Program-made: the position numbers and the translations under genes
Part shown: in pieces, positions 14,658 through 21,825 of the stretch
Position numbering within the stretch: position 1 is the first letter of the stretch
Layout: every line of letters begins with the position of its first letter
Notes under the pieces: model-generated
The model's input: the letters and a program-made list of their open reading frames with translations, nothing else
Database searches by the model: none
Told to the model about the DNA's origin: nothing
Assembly: GCA_964455375.1 (NCBI GenBank)
Contig: CAYVXE010000061.1
Span: 1 to 25,381, forward strand
Source: CAYVXE01 sp964455375
GTDB lineage: Bacteria > Zhuqueibacterota > Zhuqueibacteria > Oceanimicrobiales > Oceanimicrobiaceae
Direction: 5' to 3'
Length of the DNA: 25,381 bases

Positions 14658-15543
14658 AGATTGCGTTTAACGCGTTTTTTATGGTTGGGTGCTGAAAACA
14701 GTACTTTGACTTCATGAGCTTCATCGGTTCGACTCTGGTGCTGGCAAGCAGCAAATCATTTGCCATTTCGCCGAAAGCCAATTGGGCGACAAATGCCGGC
14801 AATGGGAAGATTGTTGGTCGCTTGAGTACCTGCCCCAGAACCTCCGTGAATTCTTTGTTGGTGACCGGATTTGGCGTGACCGCATTCACTGCGCCGGATA
14901 GCGAGTCCGCCGTGATGAGAAAAGAAATAATGCCCATGAGATCATCGAGACTTATCCAACTCCAATATTGATTGCCTGACCCGATTATTCCACCGAGACC
15001 CAGCTTAAAAGGCGGTATCATTTTAGCCAGCGCACCGCCTTTGTTACTTAACACCATACCGATGCGCAGATTTATCACCCGTATCCCCTTTTCAGAAGCG
15101 GGTTTTGTGGCTTCTTCCCAGGCTTGACAAACGTCCGATAAGAATCCGGTTCCGGGCGGACTTTCTTCGGTTAGTGTTTCACTGCCGCGATTTCCATAAT
15201 ATCCGATAGCAGAGGCACCGATGAAAACCTTGGGTGGCTCTTTCAGTTCTGAAACTGTGGTGCTCAGGAATTGCGTAATGTTGACCCTGCTGTGGCGGAT
15301 TTTCTCTTTTTTTGAACGGGTCCATCTGCCAGCGATATTTTCACCGGACAGATGGATGATGGCGTCAGCATCGGTAAAAATAGACGAATCTAAGATTTTT
15401 TTGTCCGGATTCCAGTACACATCACAGCAACTTGTGCTGTTTTTTTTCCGTACTAAGCGAATGACGTCATTGCCATTGGCACGAAGTATGGGAGCTAGGG
15501 CGCTGCCAACTAATCCTGTGGCGCCGGAAATGATAACTTTCAA
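14626..15543 (-). CDS. TIGR01777 family SDR-type epimerase-like protein (YfcH-like)
   Basis: This is an extended short-chain dehydrogenase-like protein of uncertain substrate, 305 residues. The N-terminal Rossmann motif GATGLVGSAL (7-16) binds NAD(P). The family signature HLSGENIAGRWTRSKKEKI sits at about 64-82, IGASAIGYYGNRG at about 108-120, and the C-terminal DUF1731-like part carries ALNAIFEK. YfcH-like proteins are linked by context to cell division or envelope functions in some species, without firm biochemistry. The start is TTG at 15543, chosen because GGAGG lies seven bases upstream. A good promoter precedes it at 15608-15636. It is co-transcribed with DUF2062, which overlaps its end. 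Confidence 0.92.
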   Translation of the reverse strand: MKVIISGATGLVGSALAPILRANGNDVIRLVRKKNSTSCCDVYWNPDKKILDSSIFTDADAIIHLSGENIAGRWTRSKKEKIRHSRVNITQFLSTTVSELKEPPKVFIGASAIGYYGNRGSETLTEESPPGTGFLSDVCQAWEEATKPASEKGIRVINLRIGMVLSNKGGALAKMIPPFKLGLGGIIGSGNQYWSWISLDDLMGIISFLITADSLSGAVNAVTPNPVTNKEFTEVLGQVLKRPTIFPLPAFVAQLAFGEMANDLLLASTRVEPMKLMKSKYCFQHPTIKNALNAIFEKQSQDNLF

Positions 15544-15607
15544 GTTTCAACCTCCGCTTAAGGTGTTTGTTTGAAGGTCAGAAAAAATAGCTGAGATGAT
15601 TTTGTAC

Positions 15608-15636
15608 ATAATATGACGAATGGGGGACAAATTCAA
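15608..15636 (-). promoter_or_regulatory. Promoter for the TIGR01777-DUF2062 operon
   Basis: On the minus strand TTGAAT (15636-15631), 17 bases, TATTAT (15613-15608). The leader to the TTG at 15543 would be about 58 bases. Confidence 0.6.
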
Positions 15637-15656
15637 GCAAGAAATAAATCTGCAGG

Positions 15657-15678
15657 AAAACCGCAATGCGGAGATTGC
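15657..15678 (-). terminator. Weak terminator after the pentapeptide-repeat gene
   Basis: On the minus strand GCAAT-CTCCGC-ATTGC is followed by GGTTTT, starting four bases past the stop. The five-base stem and short T-run make it weak. Confidence 0.3.
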
Positions 15679-15681
15679 ATA

Positions 15682-16725
15682 TCAGACATCCTTTATGACG
15701 AAAATCGTTTTCTGGTTGAGAAACCGTTTGATGACCTGCTGCTGTCGATGTGTTACAATAGTCTGATTAAGATCGGCATAAGCGATGTTCATACTTTTTT
15801 CGAAGTCTATGGCGTTTATAAGACATGCATGATTAAAGTTTGCGTTTCGAATATTGGCCATTCGCATATTCGCATTGGAAAGGTCAGCATTTTTAAAGTT
15901 AACTTCAATTAAGTTTGAACTTTCGAACGTTGTACCTTTCAGGTTTGCACCGCTGAAGTCAGCATTGAAAAGTTTGGATTTGCTTAAATTAGCGCCGACT
16001 AATTCGGAATGATTAAATTGTGAATTACGCATATTGCAGTAGTTTAACTGCGCATGGGCTAATTTAGCATTTAGAAATCTGCTGTTTTGTAAATTGGACC
16101 CTCTCAAATTTGTGTGTTCCAGATTTGTTTCATTCAGCGTAGCATCCCAAAAATTCGCTTTTTGAAAATTTGCAAAAGACAAATTTGCATTGGACAGGTC
16201 GGCGTGTTTGAAATTTGCAAAAAAACAATTAGTCTGTTGCAGGTTGGCAAACTTTAAGATGGACTCATTTAGAAATGCATTGTTTAATGAGGCATTTTTA
16301 AGTTTTGCTTTAATGAGATTACTGTAATGTAAGTTTGATCGATCTAATTTTGATTTAACCAAAAATGCAGACCGCAGTATGGCATATCTTAAATTTGCAT
16401 TGATGAGTGAGGTATTGTTCAAGTTGGCATTTTCTAAGTTTGCTTTAAACAGATTTGTTTTGTTTAATTGAGCCTGGTCAAAATTTGAATGTGCTGCCTG
16501 TATGAATGGCAGGTAAAGCCCATTTGCCTGCAGTCCCTGTAAATCTGCACCAATGAAAATGAGTGGCTCTTCCCACAGTCTTTGTTGCAATAGATATTTT
16601 TGTAATTTGAAAAAGATGTTTTTGTCGTTTAAATTAAATCCCTGTTCGAGAGAGATGCCCGAAAAATCTCTTTCCCCGTCTAAAATTTTCTTGACGAGAT
16701 CTTTCCCGTTTATGTATGTACCCAT
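15682..16725 (-). CDS. Pentapeptide-repeat protein, 347 aa
   Basis: Pentapeptide repeats with A(N/D)LXX pattern fold into a right-handed quadrilateral beta-helix. Here the register is unbroken from about residue 60 to 303, close to 49 units, with Leu, Phe or Met at every fifth position (for example NLFKANLENANLNNTSLINA). The N-terminal 55 residues (MGTYINGKDLVKKILDGERD...) form a small helical cap containing one DFSGISL unit, and residues 305-347 form a helical C-terminal cap. There is no signal peptide, so it is probably cytoplasmic. Repeat central residues are rich in Asn and Phe. Roles of such proteins range from gyrase protection to scaffolding; no function can be assigned. No ribosome site precedes the ATG at 16725. 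The gene is AT-rich relative to its divergent neighbour. Confidence 0.9.
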   Translation of the reverse strand: MGTYINGKDLVKKILDGERDFSGISLEQGFNLNDKNIFFKLQKYLLQQRLWEEPLIFIGADLQGLQANGLYLPFIQAAHSNFDQAQLNKTNLFKANLENANLNNTSLINANLRYAILRSAFLVKSKLDRSNLHYSNLIKAKLKNASLNNAFLNESILKFANLQQTNCFFANFKHADLSNANLSFANFQKANFWDATLNETNLEHTNLRGSNLQNSRFLNAKLAHAQLNYCNMRNSQFNHSELVGANLSKSKLFNADFSGANLKGTTFESSNLIEVNFKNADLSNANMRMANIRNANFNHACLINAIDFEKSMNIAYADLNQTIVTHRQQQVIKRFLNQKTIFVIKDV

Positions 16726-16972
16726 AAATTAATTGGCGGTTATATTAAAAAAACGTAACTTCCGTATAATCTTTATCGTCAAGTTAGTATGAAATTAAAT
16801 TGTGTTTGAACGAAATTATGAAAAAGTGCAGCATAAGTGTCTCGTTTACAGAAATGTAATTAATAAACAAAGATTTAGATAAACCCGAGTAATAGACGAC
16901 TGAGACGTTTCTACGTTTTCGGTCAAACCTAAAAAGGATAATGAAAAATAGATGATTATTTAGAGGGGAAAA

Positions 16973-19966
16973 ATGAAAAAAGTACTTTTTGGTGCATGTT
17001 GCAGTTTGTTGTTTGTGCAGGTGGTTTTCGCACAAATATCCGGACCTGACCAGAGTTGGCAGCAGGAGGTGACCTACAAAATCGATGTGAAGCTGGACAC
17101 TACAGTTAAAGCTTTGTCGGGGTCGCTGGACATCACATATAAAAACAATTCACCGGATACCCTGCGCAAAATTTATCTGCAGGTGCCTGCCAATGCTTTC
17201 CATAATAAAGAAAATACCGCAGTTAAGGAAATGAAACGCTTTAGCGGCGGCAATATCGACTTTGATGAAGAGAAGGATTTTAAGCTCACCGTTCTGAGTT
17301 TGCAGTTCCTTTCTATCGGCAATGAAGCATCTTTTCCTTTGCAAGCCTACGACTTCAGCGATACGATCCTCGATTTAGCCCTGCCGCATGCTTTGTCGCC
17401 CGGCGACACCTTGAAATTAAGGTTAATTTTTCGGCAGGATTTTTCGGAACCCGGCAAAATACGTAAGAAAATCCCGCCGGATTTTATTTTGTGGTATCCG
17501 CAACTGTCTGTTTATGATAAGGATGGCTGGCACCCGGAGCCATTTCATTTTATGATGCAGCCCGGCGATGTTTACACGGAGTTTGCCAACATGGATGTTT
17601 CCATAACTGTGCCGGGAAACTATATTGTTGTGGCGCCGGGGAAACTTGTGCAAGGCGACCCCGGTTGGCAATCTGCCTCGTTAGATACATCGGGCGCGAA
17701 ACAATCATTTGTCGCGAAACATGACTCTTTAAAGAAATTGTTAAAACAGCAGGCTTTGCAGACCGGACCGAGGAAGGTTCGTTTTCAGATGAAACATTTG
17801 CAAAATTTCATCTGGAGTGCGTCGCCGGATTTTATCCATTTTCAGCCGGATTCGCTGCAAAAAATACATTATTTCTTTAAAAGTTATGGTCTTTTGCACT
17901 GGGCGAAAAAGACGTCCCACAAACTGAATGATGTTTTAGCATTTTTAAGCAACCATTTCGGTAACTTGCGCGCAGCGCAGTTGACAATTGTCCGTGCATC
18001 GCGTCGACCGTTTGCGGTGCCTGGGCTGGCATTCCTTACAGAAGATTCGGAATTTGAGATAGCTTATGAACTGACTGCCATGTACATTCCGGGGTTGGTT
18101 GCTACAAATGGTGTTAAGGAAGCCTGGCTGGCGAACGGTTTGCAGGTATACATGGGAAAAACTTATATGGAAAAAATTTTCGGGCCCCGGGGGTATGCCA
18201 AAAACGAGGCACAAAAGGAGATGAATTGGCTTGAAAAACAATATCCGTTACCTTCGGTAGATGAGGTTTTGCGTAATTTGACGCACCTTTATAATGCCTC
18301 GGGACAAAACGAACCGATTTCAAAAAAAATCAATGCATACAGTGATCCGTTAAGCTTGCTTTTTAATGTCTATGCGAAATCGGATTTGTTTTACGAAATG
18401 CTGCACTATGTGGTGGGAGACTCCTTGTTTAAAGCCGGATTGAGAACCATGGTGACCCGCTACCGTTACCGGCACATTCACGAAAACCAATTACAGCGAC
18501 TGTTTGAGACTGTTTCGGGACAAAAGCTGGATTGGTTTTTTCATGAATGGTTACACGGGACGCCGACGGTAGACTATTCAAAGGGAAAAATAAAAAAATA
18601 CCAGCGCCAGGATAAAACGTGGGTTACAGAAATCGAACTTAAGCGCAAGGGTGATGGCATCATGCCGGTTGACGTCGATCTTGACCTGGGCGACGGCATA
18701 AAAGTGCGCAAGCGGTGGGACGGCCAGGCCAAAGAGGGGAAAATTGTTTTTGAAACAAAGCTAAAACCGACTTCGGTGCACGTGGATCCCAATGACCGCA
18801 TTATGGATAGCAATCGTCTGAACAATGCAAAGCCGCGTATAGAGATCCGTCCGGATTGGCCGTTGTTACGGCTTATTCACATGCCCAATGATGCCTTGCT
18901 GGTGTTGTGGCGTCCGCTTCTGGATTTTAATTCTTATGACGGCCTTCGACTGGGCTTACGCACAAAAAGCAGCTATCGTGCATTTTACAACAATTTGACC
19001 TTGCAGGCAATATTCGCTTTGGAGTCACACGAGTTGGATGGAAAAATCGGTTATTCGCAGCCTCTGACCCATAAAAGTTTGCTGAACCGTTACCAGATCA
19101 TGGTCAGGAAAAATGAAGGACGCGTTGAAGCTGATGCACAGTTGCAGTTCAAAGGGTCGAACGGTCTCATTTCCACAAGCGGGCGCAGTCTTGTCCTGGG
19201 AGTGAATTTCAGCAGGTTGCTCAATAGCAATTACACGTTTCGCGAAGTCGTCAGCGACAGCGGGTCAGCAAAATTTTCTGAATGGGAGGACAAGGATATT
19301 CTGCTCGGTTACGCAGTCGGCAAAATGAACTATAAATTGGGGTCGTTTGATACGAAAGGAATCGCCCGGATTGACGTTGCTTTGCCGGGAGGTGATGCAC
19401 AGTTTACGAAATTGAGTAGTCGTCTGGAAGCAGCGACGAGTCATTTTGGGATGACGTTTCTGGCACGCGGAAATTTTGCCACCTCATTCGGACCGGATGA
19501 GCTTCCTTTGCAGGATTTGTTTCACGCCGAGGGCGCCGCTCCCCGGGAGCGTTTTCAGCATGATATAGCGAAAACCGTCAATTCGGTATCCGGATTTACC
19601 CGGCGCTATGTACAGGGAGGCGGCTTTCTCCGGGGTTACCACGGCCAGCCTCTTCCGGCTGAACGTTTTGTTACGACAAATCTCGAATTGAGCACGGTCA
19701 AACCTGTCTTCCTGGGGTTGCGTTTGTTTGGGTTTTATGACGCCGGACGCATTCAAACCTCCCGCAGTCGTGGATCTTTTGTTCGTTCGGATGCGGGATT
19801 CGGACTGAGTTTTTTGGGTGACACCATAAACTTGTTGGGTGGCAACCTGTCATTATTCGGTGATTTTGGTATCAGGGCTTACTTTCCGATTTGGCTCAGC
19901 GATCCGCTTCCTGGCGAGAAAAGGCGGCAATTCCGCTGGCTTGTTTCTGTCGGTGTAGGGTTGTAA
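16973..19966 (+). CDS. M1-peptidase-like pseudoenzyme fused to Omp85-like outer-membrane barrel
   Basis: The protein has 997 residues with a signal peptide at 1-20. Residues about 30-270 resemble the M1 N-terminal beta-sandwich. Residues about 290-540 resemble the catalytic and helical parts: EAWLANGLQVYM aligns with the WLNEGFATY block, DLFYEMLHYVVGDSLFKAGL with the downstream helix, and LDWFFHEWLHGTPTVDY with the usual LDWFFxQW. The zinc site is gone: HExxH is YELTA (365-369) and the third ligand is Asn388. The GAMEN-like exopeptidase loop is also replaced (VPGLAFLTED). Residues about 630-997 are beta-strand rich and end like an Omp85/D15 barrel, with GGGFLRGYHGQP (LRGY at 886-889) and LFGFYDAGRI. 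It should sit in the outer membrane with the pseudo-peptidase part in the periplasm or outside. GAGGGG six bases before the ATG is a good ribosome site. Divergent from the pentapeptide-repeat gene. Confidence 0.8.
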   Translation: MKKVLFGACCSLLFVQVVFAQISGPDQSWQQEVTYKIDVKLDTTVKALSGSLDITYKNNSPDTLRKIYLQVPANAFHNKENTAVKEMKRFSGGNIDFDEEKDFKLTVLSLQFLSIGNEASFPLQAYDFSDTILDLALPHALSPGDTLKLRLIFRQDFSEPGKIRKKIPPDFILWYPQLSVYDKDGWHPEPFHFMMQPGDVYTEFANMDVSITVPGNYIVVAPGKLVQGDPGWQSASLDTSGAKQSFVAKHDSLKKLLKQQALQTGPRKVRFQMKHLQNFIWSASPDFIHFQPDSLQKIHYFFKSYGLLHWAKKTSHKLNDVLAFLSNHFGNLRAAQLTIVRASRRPFAVPGLAFLTEDSEFEIAYELTAMYIPGLVATNGVKEAWLANGLQVYMGKTYMEKIFGPRGYAKNEAQKEMNWLEKQYPLPSVDEVLRNLTHLYNASGQNEPISKKINAYSDPLSLLFNVYAKSDLFYEMLHYVVGDSLFKAGLRTMVTRYRYRHIHENQLQRLFETVSGQKLDWFFHEWLHGTPTVDYSKGKIKKYQRQDKTWVTEIELKRKGDGIMPVDVDLDLGDGIKVRKRWDGQAKEGKIVFETKLKPTSVHVDPNDRIMDSNRLNNAKPRIEIRPDWPLLRLIHMPNDALLVLWRPLLDFNSYDGLRLGLRTKSSYRAFYNNLTLQAIFALESHELDGKIGYSQPLTHKSLLNRYQIMVRKNEGRVEADAQLQFKGSNGLISTSGRSLVLGVNFSRLLNSNYTFREVVSDSGSAKFSEWEDKDILLGYAVGKMNYKLGSFDTKGIARIDVALPGGDAQFTKLSSRLEAATSHFGMTFLARGNFATSFGPDELPLQDLFHAEGAAPRERFQHDIAKTVNSVSGFTRRYVQGGGFLRGYHGQPLPAERFVTTNLELSTVKPVFLGLRLFGFYDAGRIQTSRSRGSFVRSDAGFGLSFLGDTINLLGGNLSLFGDFGIRAYFPIWLSDPLPGEKRRQFRWLVSVGVGL

Positions 19967-20021
19967 ACTGAATGAAGCGCAAAAGATCATGATTGATTTT
20001 CCTGGGGACGTGTGGTTTGAG

Positions 20022-20050
20022 TTGACTTTTCATTTAATTTCTTTTATATT
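20022..20050 (+). promoter_or_regulatory. Promoter for the PNP-YjjX operon; message probably leaderless
   Basis: TTGACT (20022-20027), 17 bases, TATATT (20045-20050). Only six bases separate the -10 box from the ATG at 20057, so transcription would start at or beside the initiation codon. Confidence 0.7.
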
Positions 20051-20056
20051 GCCGCC

Positions 20057-20881
20057 ATGCAAAATCTTGGAGATCAACTGCAGGAAGCGCTTACCTTCGT
20101 TTATTCCAAAACTAATTTGAAACCAACTGTAGCGATCATTTTAGGGTCAGGGTTGGGTTCATTTGCAGATGAGTTGACAAACAAAACGGAAATTTCCACC
20201 GCTACCATTCCTCACTATCCGATTTCAACCGTGGAAGGTCATGCCGGTAAGTGGGTTTTTGGTGAAATTTCGGAAAAAACAATTTTAGCGGTAAAAGGAC
20301 GGATTCATTCCTACGAAGGATATAGTTTAGGAAAAGTAGGTTTTATGGTGCAGTTGATGGCAGAGGTGGGAATTCAGACTCTCATTGTGACCAATGCTGC
20401 CGGCGGTTTAAATCGCAATTTCAATCCGGGTGATTTGATGCTCATGACGGATCAAATCAATATGATGTTTGATAATCCGCTCACAGGTAAAAATGATGAT
20501 TCTCTCGGGCCGCGGTTCCCGGATATGTCCCAACCGTTTAACAAAGAATTGATGGAAATTGCGCAACAGGCGGCGCTGGATCTACGCATAAAATTGCAAA
20601 AAGGTGTGTTAGGAGTGTTGAAAGGCCCAACGTATGAAACGGCCGCTGAAGTGCGAATGATGCAGTTTTTTGGTGCGGATGCCGGCAGCATGTCGACGGT
20701 ACCGGAAGTCATTACAGCAGTATTCAGAGGATTGAACGTCTTGGGGATTTCCTGCATCACGAATCTTGGGACCGGGATGACGCAAAACAAACTCAGCCAT
20801 GAGGAAGTGACCGAAGTGGCGGAATTGGTTAAAAATAAATTTAAAAATTTGATTAAAGAAATTATTGCAAGAATTCCTTGA
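20057..20881 (+). CDS. punA: Purine nucleoside phosphorylase (trimeric PNP class)
   Basis: The enzyme splits inosine and guanosine (and their deoxy forms) with phosphate to the free base and ribose-1-phosphate, in cytoplasmic purine salvage. The 274 residues match the trimeric, mammalian-like class. Phosphate-binding blocks are VAIILGSGLGSFAD (with Ser), KGRIHSYEGYS and TNAAGGLN. Purine-binding blocks are LKGPTYETAAEVRM with Glu and Thr-Tyr, and ITNLGTGM with the Asn that selects 6-oxopurines; MSTVPEVI holds the conserved Met. These favour PNP over methylthioadenosine phosphorylase. The ATG at 20057 directly follows a -10 box, so no ribosome site can be present. The stop overlaps the start of the next gene (TTGA). 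Confidence 0.95.
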   Translation: MQNLGDQLQEALTFVYSKTNLKPTVAIILGSGLGSFADELTNKTEISTATIPHYPISTVEGHAGKWVFGEISEKTILAVKGRIHSYEGYSLGKVGFMVQLMAEVGIQTLIVTNAAGGLNRNFNPGDLMLMTDQINMMFDNPLTGKNDDSLGPRFPDMSQPFNKELMEIAQQAALDLRIKLQKGVLGVLKGPTYETAAEVRMMQFFGADAGSMSTVPEVITAVFRGLNVLGISCITNLGTGMTQNKLSHEEVTEVAELVKNKFKNLIKEIIARIP

Positions 20882-21453
20882 AGATTGCAATTGGCTCTCT
20901 CAGACAGCCCAAAATCAACGCAGTAGAATCTGCGGTTATCCGTATTCAACGATCGTTTCAATTATCTGAAACAGATGTTGAGGTTATTCCCAAAGCGGTC
21001 AGCAGTGGTATCTCACAAATGCCTTTGTCCCTGGCTGACCTCATGCAGGGTTCATTTAACCGCGCACAATCGTTAATAGATTTTTGGAGCAAAGGACTCG
21101 ACAAACCTGATTTTTATGTGGGAATGGAAGGCGGTTTTTTTTGTCAGGCAAATCCGGAAACTGCACTTGTACATTTTCTGCAAAGCTGGGTTTTTGTAAG
21201 TGACGGTACGTCGGGATTCTTTGGGGCTTCCTGTGCGGTACCGGTTCCTTCCAAAATTGTTGAAGAAGTCGTGGGGCAGGGTCGGGAGTTAGGCGAAATT
21301 ATCGACAAATATGGTAAAGGCAGAGATATTCGCGATAAAGGCGGTGCATTTGGTGTTTTGACAAATGGTATCGTTGAACGACAAGAGGCGTTTGTTCAGG
21401 CGCTCATAAATGCGATGTCGCCTTTCTTCAATCGAACGGTGTATGGGACATGA
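20878..21453 (+). CDS. yjjX: Inosine/xanthosine triphosphatase, YjjX (DUF84) family
   Basis: YjjX-type NTPases hydrolyse ITP and XTP and so keep deaminated purines out of nucleic acids. The 191 residues begin KIAIGSLRQPKINAVESAV, the typical opening with the substrate-binding N/K turn. Other family blocks are PLSLADLMQGSFNRAQ, YVGMEGG at about 82-88, and DIRDKGGAFGVLTNGIVERQ. The start is TTG at 20878, forced by the need to keep the first strand and by the TTGA overlap with the PNP stop; translation is therefore coupled. Pairing with PNP makes sense: both act on inosine- or xanthosine-type compounds. The alternative of a non-canonical NTPase with other substrate preference cannot be excluded from sequence. 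Confidence 0.9.
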   Translation: MKIAIGSLRQPKINAVESAVIRIQRSFQLSETDVEVIPKAVSSGISQMPLSLADLMQGSFNRAQSLIDFWSKGLDKPDFYVGMEGGFFCQANPETALVHFLQSWVFVSDGTSGFFGASCAVPVPSKIVEEVVGQGRELGEIIDKYGKGRDIRDKGGAFGVLTNGIVERQEAFVQALINAMSPFFNRTVYGT

Positions 21454-21825
21454 ATAGAATATTTTCAAAAGGCTAATCTTGAAATACAAAGAAGCATTTC
21501 AAATAGCTTACAGCCCTATCGAAAGTCGCTTTCATTTTGAGGCTGACGACTGCCCATAAGCATCAACCTGAAGATCATTTCGTGGCTATGGTGTCACCTT
21601 GAGCCAACGAAGTGACGTCGAAAGGCCTCACTCGTGCGACGATTAGATTTCTCGGCCATTTGTTTTTATGCTCGAAATGACCAATTTTAAATAGCCTTAT
21701 TTTGCGATACATTACTATCGTGCTCTTTCCGGTTTGTGAATTGTTCGAACGAAGGGTCAAAATAAGAAGAAGTACAAAAATGCAAGCATTGAATGGAAAT
21801 AGTTAGATTAGAATTACGGTGACTG
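21454..21825 (+). other. Gene-free region between yjjX and the ClC gene
   Basis: About 370 bases without a supported gene. The centre holds repeat copy B (21592-21682). A stretch just before it (about 21528-21590, starting TTTCATTTTGAGG) may be a further decayed fragment of the same family. The right part (21720-21825) should hold the ClC promoter, but no box pair convinces me. Short open frames here overlap the repeat and lack ribosome sites. Confidence 0.5.
21592..21682 (-). repeat. 91-bp dispersed repeat, copy B
   Basis: Inverted relative to copy A at 9538-9628 and exactly as long. On the plus strand it starts TGTCACCTTGAGCCAACGAA and ends GCTCGAAATGACC. The reverse complement shares GTCATTT, GCCGA, AAATCT, TTCGAC, CTTCGTTG and AAGGTGACA with copy A, in the same order and spacing. 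Confidence 0.65.

Noticed and set aside
15613..15912. Plus-strand open frame of 99 codons
   Set aside because: Most of it is antisense to the end of the pentapeptide-repeat gene, whose strict five-residue register shows the true coding strand.
15682..16725. Possible CRISPR-like or tandem DNA repeat array because of visible periodicity
   Set aside because: The period is 15 bases and comes from codons of pentapeptide repeats; units are diverged and there are no spacers.
16726..16972. Search for promoters in the divergent pentapeptide/M1-like region
   Set aside because: A TTGACG lies on the minus strand near 16780, but no acceptable -10 box follows at 16-18 bases, and nothing convincing is seen on the plus strand.
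21575..21760. Minus-strand open frame of 61 codons between yjjX and the ClC gene
   Set aside because: It runs through repeat copy B and lacks a ribosome site and any protein-like pattern.
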